A DNA stretch of 64,000 bases from Gordonibacter sp. Marseille-P4307 (GTDB lineage: Bacteria; Actinomycetota; Coriobacteriia; Coriobacteriales; Eggerthellaceae), in contig NZ_UWPD01000001.1 in NCBI RefSeq assembly GCF_900604965.1, forward strand, positions 1,640,834 through 1,704,833, in the 5' to 3' direction. Under the pieces are notes generated by a model. That model did no database searches. It saw only the letters and a program-made list of their open reading frames with translations, and was not told the origin of the DNA. Below, one piece after another: positions 59,514-64,000 of the stretch. How positions within the stretch are numbered: position 1 is the stretch's first letter; every line of letters starts with the position of its first letter. The position numbers were made by a program, and so were the translations under genes.

Positions 59514-59792
59514 ATGGCAACGTATCTTGCACATTACCAATCGCCGGCAGCCTCGGATTCCCGAGCCACCGGTTTCTTCGAGTTCGAAAGCGACGCCCGC
59601 TGCGGCTCGCGCGAGAATGCGAACCACGCGCGCCTGCGCATGCTCGAGCTGTACGGCAAAGAGGCCGTTTCGTGGAGCATCGATAAAATCGAGAAGAAAA
59701 AGGCGACGAACGAAGCGCTTGATGGCCAACTTGAGCTGGATTTTCGTCCCGAAAAGAAGAAGCCCAGGAAGACCAAGAAGGAGTACTGGTAG
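59514..59792 (+). CDS. Small hypothetical protein upstream of smpB
   Basis: This is a 92-residue, charged protein. The first 60 residues (YLAHYQSPAASDSRATGFFEFESDARCGSRENANHARLRMLELYG) are mixed, and the tail is strongly basic (EKKKPRKTKKEYW). No family is recognised. The ATG at 59514 follows AAGGA by 4 bases and its stop is 2 bases before smpB, so it is translated with smpB. Confidence 0.65.
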   Translation: MATYLAHYQSPAASDSRATGFFEFESDARCGSRENANHARLRMLELYGKEAVSWSIDKIEKKKATNEALDGQLELDFRPEKKKPRKTKKEYW

Positions 59793-59794
59793 GA

Positions 59795-60259
59795 ATGAAG
59801 CGAGAACGCAAGCTTATCGCGCGCAACCGACGCGCATTCCACGAGTACGAAATTCTCGAGCGCTTCGAGGCGGGAATCGAACTCACGGGAACCGAGGTGC
59901 GGTCGCTGCGCGAAAACAACTGCCAGCTTACCGACTGCTTCGCCCTTATCCGCAAGGGAGAGGTGTGGCTGAACAACGTGCACATCCCCCCGTATAAGAA
60001 CGGCAATCTGGCCAATCCCGACCCCGATAGGCGGCGAAAGCTACTGCTGCACCGCAACCAGATCCGCACGCTGGAGCACAAGATCAGCGAGAAGGGGCTG
60101 GCGCTTGTGCCCACCCAGATGTACTTCAAGGAAAACTCGCTGGTGAAGGTTGAGCTTGCGCTTGCACGCGGAAAGAAGCTGTACGACAAGCGAAAGAGCA
60201 TGGCCGAACGCGACAGCAAGCGCGAGATCGATCGCGCCCTCAAAGAGCGCAGCCGCTAG
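59795..60259 (+). CDS. smpB: SsrA-binding protein SmpB
   Basis: SmpB delivers tmRNA to stalled ribosomes. Its 154 residues show the OB-fold IARNRRAFHEYEILERFEAGIELTGTEVRSLRENNCQL, HIPPYKNGN and the C-terminal tail KLYDKRKSMAERDSKREIDRALKER that mimics a codon-anticodon duplex. The tmRNA gene is 750 bases downstream on the same strand. Confidence 0.97.
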   Translation: MKRERKLIARNRRAFHEYEILERFEAGIELTGTEVRSLRENNCQLTDCFALIRKGEVWLNNVHIPPYKNGNLANPDPDRRRKLLLHRNQIRTLEHKISEKGLALVPTQMYFKENSLVKVELALARGKKLYDKRKSMAERDSKREIDRALKERSR

Positions 60260-60378
60260 CAGCGAGCAAGCCCTGCGGTGAAGCCGCCCCACCGATTCAA
60301 GCGACGGCGCGCAGAAGGCGCGTGCGCTTATGCGCGCTCGATCCGAACGATTCAAAACCCGAAACCAGGAGATTCGCT

Positions 60379-60795
60379 ATGGCTGAACAGACCGAAGCGG
60401 AAAAGCCCCGGGAAACCGACCAGGATGCTTTTCAGGACGAGCACGAGCACGAGCACACCTGCGAGGTGTTCGAACTCGAATACGACGAAAAGGACATCCT
60501 CTATTACCTGGTGGACGAGGAGGGACGCGACGTAGGATTCGTCCTTCCCGGCGAAAACGGCGAGGAGCTGGAGTACTACTACGCCTCCGAAGAAGAGGCC
60601 GCCGAGCTGGAAAGCGAGAAGGCCGCCGGAAAGCCGAAGGCCGACGCGGACGCCCTGTTCTCGAAAGACGAGGTTAAAGCCGCAACCGAAGGCATCAACG
60701 GCATCTACCGAGAAGGTCGGGAGACGGTCGGCGAGCTGAAAGAGGTCTACGACGACATCAAGGGCATGCTGGACTTCAAAAGCTTCTTCAAGTAG
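60379..60795 (+). CDS. Acidic hypothetical protein between smpB and ssrA
   Basis: This 138-residue protein is rich in Glu and Asp. It starts with a low-complexity segment (ETDQDAFQDEHEHEHTCEVFELEYDEKDILYYLVDEEGRDVGFVLPG), and the C-terminal half is predicted helical. The His/Glu cluster EHEHEHTCE could bind metal. Residues 30-70 resemble small DUF1292-like proteins. The ATG at 60379 follows CCAGGAG by 7 bases. Function is unknown. Confidence 0.68.
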   Translation: MAEQTEAEKPRETDQDAFQDEHEHEHTCEVFELEYDEKDILYYLVDEEGRDVGFVLPGENGEELEYYYASEEEAAELESEKAAGKPKADADALFSKDEVKAATEGINGIYREGRETVGELKEVYDDIKGMLDFKSFFK

Positions 60796-60901
60796 GGTCG
60801 CCCAGGGGCGGGCGCAGGGTATTCGCGCATGAGCCGGCATGCATGGGTCGGTGCTTGTGGGTGCGATGAGAAGCGCCCAAGCCCCCGCTCGATCGCCGAT
60901 G

Positions 60902-60929
60902 TTGACAGCCTGTTCGCAGCGCCTATAAT
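60902..60929 (+). promoter_or_regulatory. Promoter of the tmRNA gene
   Basis: A perfect TTGACA (60902-60907) and perfect TATAAT (60924-60929) are separated by 16 bases. Transcription would begin near 60936, leaving a precursor of about 77 bases before mature tmRNA. Confidence 0.88.
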
Positions 60930-61012
60930 GAGCAGTCTGCATCGGGCTTCCTTCCGATGGCACTTTGACAAGGTGGGGCTATCACCCTCGACGGCCTTCA
61001 GGCCGACGCGAC

Positions 61013-61375
61013 GGGGGCGACTGGTTTCGACATGGTAGGTCTGACGTGAGGAGCAGGTCGTGGTCTCCTCGCCACGTTAAACAGGGGTACAGTCAAATTA
61101 ATTGGCGAAAAGAACTACACTGGGCGTTACGCCCTCGCTGCTTAATTAACTAGCGGCCGTCAACCTCGGATCTTCCCCGCTCCGAGCGCGACGTCATTTC
61201 AGGGGAATGCTCTTGCGCATGTAGCCGGTATGGCGCAGGCTAAGATCAAACCGACTCGAATCGGCAACGTTGGTCGGCAAACCGAGCCGTTTCTAAATTC
61301 GATTGCTGAATAAGCTTGTAGAGCCTGACCGAGGATCTAGTATGGACCGGAGTTCGATTCTCCGCGCCTCCACCA
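61013..61375 (+). ncRNA. ssrA: Transfer-messenger RNA (tmRNA)
   Basis: This 363-base RNA starts GGGGGCGACTGGTTTCGAC and ends GGAGTTCGATTCTCCGCGCCTCCACCA. The 7-bp acceptor pairs GGGGGCG with CGCCTCC. The tag frame at 61104-61145 reads GEKNYTGRYALAA-stop, with GGC as the resume codon and the usual ALAA degradation end. CCA is encoded. The 3' end is a common phage integration site, and phage-like DNA follows here. Confidence 0.97.
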
Positions 61376-61383
61376 ATCGATTC

Positions 61384-61426
61384 AGCCCGTCCGAACGGTA
61401 TATCGCCTGTTCGGGCGGGCTTTTTA
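61384..61426 (+). terminator. Terminator of tmRNA
   Basis: AGCCCGTCCGAAC (61384-61396) pairs with GTTCGGGCGGGCT (61409-61421), followed by five T residues. Confidence 0.88.
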
Positions 61427-61450
61427 GTTTCATCTTACTTCCTTTGTATT

Positions 61451-61510
61451 TCGGCTGATTTCGGCTGTTTTAGGCTGTTTTTAGTCTAGTTTGTCTACTT
61501 TTCGTCTAGC
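61451..61510 (+). repeat. Phased short repeats beside tmRNA (candidate arm-type sites)
   Basis: Three copies of T(C/A)GGCTG start at 61451, 61461 and 61471, an exact 10-base period. Three copies of GTCTA(G/C) follow at 61484, 61493 and 61504. Together they form 60 bases of helically phased motifs directly after the tmRNA terminator, where integrase arm sites would lie. Confidence 0.6.
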
Positions 61511-61569
61511 TTTCAACGCCATCCGGCCCCGGTTCTAAAAGCGAAGACTCCTTACCGGCCTCGGCAAGA

Positions 61570-61629
61570 TTTTCGGAAAATTCCGAAAATTACCCTTGCA
61601 TTGTGTCTCACTGTGTGACACAATATAGA
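61570..61629 (+). promoter_or_regulatory. Phage promoter with two palindromic operators
   Basis: The promoter is TTGTGT (61601-61606), 17 bases and TATAGA (61624-61629). The interval is covered by a 21-base palindrome, TGTGTCTCAC-T-GTGTGACACA (61602-61622, one mismatch per arm). A second perfect repeat, TTTTCGGAA-AA-TTCCGAAAA (61570-61589), lies just upstream. The arrangement suggests repressor control. Confidence 0.72.
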
Positions 61630-61679
61630 CACCGGAAAGGCAAGGGGCCTTCCGAGAGCCGAAGAGAAAGGGCTTTGAT

Positions 61680-61997
61680 ATGAAGAGGTTCATGGTCGAG
61701 ATGTTTCACGAGGACGAGAGCGGATGCTGCTTCGAGCAGACCGACGAGCGGCTGTTCGAGAGCGAGGGGGCCGCGCGGGCGTTCTTCGAGTGGATCGACC
61801 CCCAGCGCGTCTGGGAAACCGAGTACAGGACTTCGGGGTTCACGAACAGGAAGACGGTCGCGGCGACGATTCAGGCCGTCGAGGTTGACGAAGACGGCGA
61901 GATCGAGAACTACGGCGAGATCATCGGCCGGAAGAGCTACGGCTGGGAAGACCGCAAGGCGGCCGATCAGGACAGCATCGACGTCTGGAACGACTAG
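61680..61997 (+). CDS. Small phage-type hypothetical protein
   Basis: This is a 105-residue acidic protein (MKRFMVEMFHEDESGCCFEQTDERLFESEG...WND) with a mixed beta/alpha pattern. No family is recognised. The ATG at 61680 follows GAGAAAGGG. It is the first gene behind the operator-promoter and is followed 48 bases later by the HTH gene. Confidence 0.6.
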   Translation: MKRFMVEMFHEDESGCCFEQTDERLFESEGAARAFFEWIDPQRVWETEYRTSGFTNRKTVAATIQAVEVDEDGEIENYGEIIGRKSYGWEDRKAADQDSIDVWND

Positions 61998-62045
61998 GAA
62001 GACGGGGCGGCTATCTGCCGCCCCTTTCGCATGGAAGGAGACCGC

Positions 62046-62465
62046 ATGGATAGGACGAAGGCCGACCTTAGGGCGCTTCGGGAGACTGCAGGGATAACAC
62101 AGTCCGACCTGGCAAATATGATGGGCGTGGCCCGGCGCTCGGTCGTGCGCTGGGAGGCCGATGGCAACGCCTGGAGCGCCCCCGACGAGGCGTGGGAGAT
62201 CATCGGGCGGGCGCTCGACGCCCAGGCCGAAGCCGTGGCCCATGCGGTCGGGATCGTTGAGGAGGCGCGCGGGGCGGCCGGCGCCGGAGCCCGGACGATC
62301 GACCTGCTGTACCGCTACGAGCGCACGGCCGAAGACCGCATGGCCAACGCCAGCGCTCGGGCTGCGGCCACGGTGCTGCGGCACCTCGGGCACCGCGTCC
62401 GCTTCTGCTACGAGGGCGAGAGCGCCGCTGCTGACGCCGCCGCCGAGGCGCGGCTGCGGGGATAG
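62046..62465 (+). CDS. XRE-family helix-turn-helix protein (phage-type)
   Basis: This 139-residue protein has an N-terminal HTH (LRALRETAGITQSDLANMMGVARRSVVRWEADG, residues 8-40), followed by an Ala-rich helical region. It may regulate the operators at 61570-61622; autoregulation is inferred. The ATG at 62046 follows AAGGAG with 5-base spacing. The gene is very GC-rich, unlike the upstream repeats. Confidence 0.72.
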   Translation: MDRTKADLRALRETAGITQSDLANMMGVARRSVVRWEADGNAWSAPDEAWEIIGRALDAQAEAVAHAVGIVEEARGAAGAGARTIDLLYRYERTAEDRMANASARAAATVLRHLGHRVRFCYEGESAAADAAAEARLRG

Positions 62466-62652
62466 GGGAAGGCCCCGCCCGCCGGAGCGGAACGGGGCCG
62501 TATACGGCGCTCGCGCTCCCGCAGCAAGGGAATTCTCGGCCATCGGCCTACTCCCATCCGGGAACCCAGCTGCGTTACGGGCGCTACCCTCGCGCGATTA
62601 CACGACGTCTCGAGGCCGTGTTCGTATTCTACCGTATCTGCGCGCCGCCCGC

Positions 62653-62701
62653 GTCCCGCAAGCGGATTTGCGGGACATGAAACGCGAAACCCGTCCCGCA
62701 A
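62653..62701. repeat. GTCCCGCAA repeat cluster
   Basis: GTCCCGCAA occurs at 62653 and 62693 on the plus strand and as TTGCGGGAC at 62668-62676. The first two copies form a 9-bp stem with a 6-base loop. Confidence 0.55.
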
Positions 62702-62706
62702 AATTT

Positions 62707-62807
62707 AACTGGAACCGCCGAAATCGGCCTTTGAGTTAAAAAAAGCACTCCTTTTTAAACGGAAGCGCCAACGATTAGCCTTTGAGTTAAAAAAGCGCCC
62801 CTTTTTT
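62707..62807. repeat. Two-copy 50-bp tandem duplication
   Basis: Copies at 62707-62756 and 62757-62807 share GGAANCGCC and CCTTTGAGTTAAAAAA, then GC and CCTTTTT blocks. They have diverged at several positions. They lie just beyond the lysis-operon terminator. Confidence 0.65.
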
Positions 62808-62820
62808 AGCATCAAAGGGA

Positions 62821-62856
62821 AAAAGCCCCCGCGACCCGAAGGTCGCAGGGGCTTTT
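62821..62856 (-). terminator. Bidirectional terminator of the lysis genes
   Basis: AAAAGCCCC plus GCGACC pairs with GGTCGC plus GGGGCTTTT around a CGAA loop, with A-rich and T-rich flanks on both sides. Confidence 0.85.
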
Positions 62857-62976
62857 CCGTGCGCGGCGACGGCGATCGTCCGTCCGTCAAATACCCCGTC
62901 GGATCGTCGTCCTCGCTTTCCCGGAGGGGACGCTTTGCGACGGGGTTGATGGGTTCGATCTTACACTAACTCTGGC

Positions 62977-63783
62977 CTACTCCGCCATGCGCCGCGCGGC
63001 GTCGTCGTTGACGGCCTTCGCCAGCTTCTCGTAATCGATATCCACCTTCAGGCCGCCGTGCTCCATAAGCGCCCTGGCGACGGCCTCGGGCGACACGGGG
63101 GTCGCCGAGCGTTTGGCGATCTCCTCGACCTGGCCGCTCATCTCGTCGAGGTACTCCTTGGCGCATTTCGCATAGTAGTAGCCCCAGGCCACCGCCTGGT
63201 CGGCGGGGACGGTTCCGCCGCCGGGCTTGTTCAGGTTCTCGTCTCTGAGCATGTCGTCTCCTCCCGGGGCGCTCCCCGCCCCTGCCATGTAGTCGTACCA
63301 TTCGCCGCACAGCCTCATCAGCTCGGCGTTCTGCGACCCGGCCAGCTCGCCCGGGCACTGGGTGGGCGACCAGTGCCGGTGCGGGAACACGTTCGCCATC
63401 CACCGCGGGCGGCCAAGGCCGTAGCAGCGGCACAGCGCCGCGACGAGGTGCGCCCCCGCGTCGAGGGCCTTTGCGCCCACCGTCCACGGGCCGAAGCGGT
63501 CGTTGGCGAACTCGACCGAGATCGTTTCCAGGTTCGCGTCCCAGTTGCCGCACGCCCAGGCCGTGTCCGCGTCGTCGACCATCTGGCCGATGCGCCCGTC
63601 TGCCTGGACGGCGTAGTGGGCGCTGGTGGGGCTGCCCTCCCAGACGCTACGGCACTGGTCGATGGTGAGGTTCCCGGCCATGTGGTGCACGGTGACGCCT
63701 CTGATGCGGCGGCCCTGCCTGCCGGGCGTGAAGTGCTCGGTTAGGGGGGCGTGCACGTCGGCTCGGACGTTGTCCCAGTCCAC
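62977..63783 (-). CDS. N-acetylmuramoyl-L-alanine amidase (phage endolysin)
   Basis: This 268-residue endolysin has an N-terminal Amidase_2 (PGRP-type) domain. The zinc ligands are seen in VTVHHMAGN (about residue 34), FPHRHWSPTQCPG (about 134-142), with SAHYAVQADGRIGQMVDD as the substrate loop. A Gly/Asp linker and a C-terminal helical region follow, probably cell-wall binding. It cleaves the muramoyl-alanine bond at lysis. The gene begins one base after the holin stop, forming a lysis cassette. Confidence 0.93.
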   Translation of the reverse strand: MDWDNVRADVHAPLTEHFTPGRQGRRIRGVTVHHMAGNLTIDQCRSVWEGSPTSAHYAVQADGRIGQMVDDADTAWACGNWDANLETISVEFANDRFGPWTVGAKALDAGAHLVAALCRCYGLGRPRWMANVFPHRHWSPTQCPGELAGSQNAELMRLCGEWYDYMAGAGSAPGGDDMLRDENLNKPGGGTVPADQAVAWGYYYAKCAKEYLDEMSGQVEEIAKRSATPVSPEAVARALMEHGGLKVDIDYEKLAKAVNDDAARRMAE

Positions 63784-63784
63784 G

Positions 63785-63991
63785 CTAGCCCTCCACCTCG
63801 GGAAGGCCCGCGACGCTCGTGAGCAGCGACACGATAGCCGCCGTGATGGACACGCCGACGATGGCGGGCCAGTCCAGCGCCGTCACGCTCACGGTGTTGG
63901 CCCCGATGAGGGCCACGGCGGTCTGCGCCGCGGTCTTCAGGCAGCGCACCGCTGCGGCCCGGCCCCATTTGCTGATGTAGTCGTTCATCAT
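63785..63991 (-). CDS. Phage holin
   Basis: This 68-residue protein has two hydrophobic helices (about 18-34 AAQTAVALIGANTVSV and 39-60 DWPAIVGVSITAAIVSLLTSV) separated by a short turn. It has a positively charged N-terminus (YISKWGRAAAVRCLK) and an acidic C-terminus, like the r1t-type two-TM holins. It would open the membrane for the amidase encoded immediately downstream. The start may be either of two tandem ATGs at 63991 and 63988. Confidence 0.85.
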   Translation of the reverse strand: MMNDYISKWGRAAAVRCLKTAAQTAVALIGANTVSVTALDWPAIVGVSITAAIVSLLTSVAGLPEVEG

Positions 63992-64000
63992 GACAATGTT

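Larger units (their letters stand above)
62466..62976. other. Intergenic region, 511 bp, with several repeats
   Basis: No convincing gene is present. It contains three copies of GTCCCGCAA (62653-62661, 62693-62701, and inverted at 62668-62676), a two-copy 50-base tandem repeat (62707-62807) and a strong bidirectional terminator (62821-62856). It separates the converging regulatory and lysis genes. Confidence 0.6.
61427..64000. mobile_element. End of a probable prophage adjacent to tmRNA
   Basis: The tmRNA 3' end is followed by phased short repeats, a palindromic operator-promoter, small regulatory-type genes, and a lysis module (amidase and holin) read toward the tmRNA. Lysis genes near one attachment site, with the rest beyond the window, fit a prophage whose integrase lies at the far end. 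The exact attachment core cannot be seen without the other end. Confidence 0.72.

Noticed and set aside
62705-62812. A 35-codon frame containing an internal repeat (FFNSKA twice)
   Set aside because: It has no ribosome binding site, begins just after a terminator, and the repeat is explained by the 50-bp DNA duplication.

Overview
The window is a high-GC chromosomal segment of an anaerobic actinobacterium, most likely class Coriobacteriia, family Eggerthellaceae (Slackia/Gordonibacter/Eggerthella-like). The grounds are the gene families present: the arginine deiminase pathway, adjacent rpoB and rpoC, CotH plus cell-wall-binding-2 surface proteins, zinc-ribbon membrane proteins, a class B sortase and many GTG/TTG starts. 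The genus is inferred, not proven.

Positions 1-8100 form an arginine-centred region. It holds arcB (partial) and arcA, an MHS-type MFS transporter, a GATM-like amidinotransferase, an EamA-type transporter, argR, and a lone argB. Positions 8269-14732 hold ispD-ispF, a clpC under a CIRCE operator, a zinc-ribbon membrane protein and a beta-lactamase-fold serine hydrolase.

Positions 14883-23408 are an approximately 8.5-kb, lower-GC integrative element inserted in the 3' end of lysS. It carries a tyrosine integrase, an excisionase, a Rep with the motif set of CRESS-DNA Reps (HUH endonuclease plus SF3 helicase) next to two large hairpins, a small FtsK-like ATPase, a two-TM partner, two small proteins, and a BcgI-like (type IIB) restriction-modification operon. 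The specificity gene of that operon is split by a G8 homopolymer; one added G would restore a two-domain protein. The displaced original lysS tail (codons for MRNEAL) survives at the far end, and lysS now ends in element-derived codons. Each end has three GTTTGTA iterons.

Positions 23382-39000 are housekeeping: lysS, greA, tatA, tRNA-Pro(CGG), two further zinc-ribbon proteins, a YbhN-like flippase-fold protein, purH, xdhC-like, purN, purM, purF, sortase B, a 39-residue membrane peptide, glmM and hisE. Positions 39087-47111 are rpoC and rpoB, with a recognisable promoter followed by a perfect 11-bp inverted repeat at the predicted transcript start.

Positions 47395-60795 hold an HTH membrane regulator, an NYN nuclease and rlmB, a Tat-exported CotH/ricin/CWB2 protein, a T-box-controlled trpBA pair, a glutaredoxin-like protein, tRNA-Pro(TGG) and tRNA-Gly(TCC), rdgB, ybaK, the remnant of a YSIRK-type surface adhesin, an L,D-transpeptidase, smpB and two small hypotheticals. 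The tmRNA gene lies at 61013-61375. From there to the window end is what looks like one end of a prophage: phased repeats, a promoter with two palindromic operators, two small genes, and an amidase/holin lysis pair on the minus strand.
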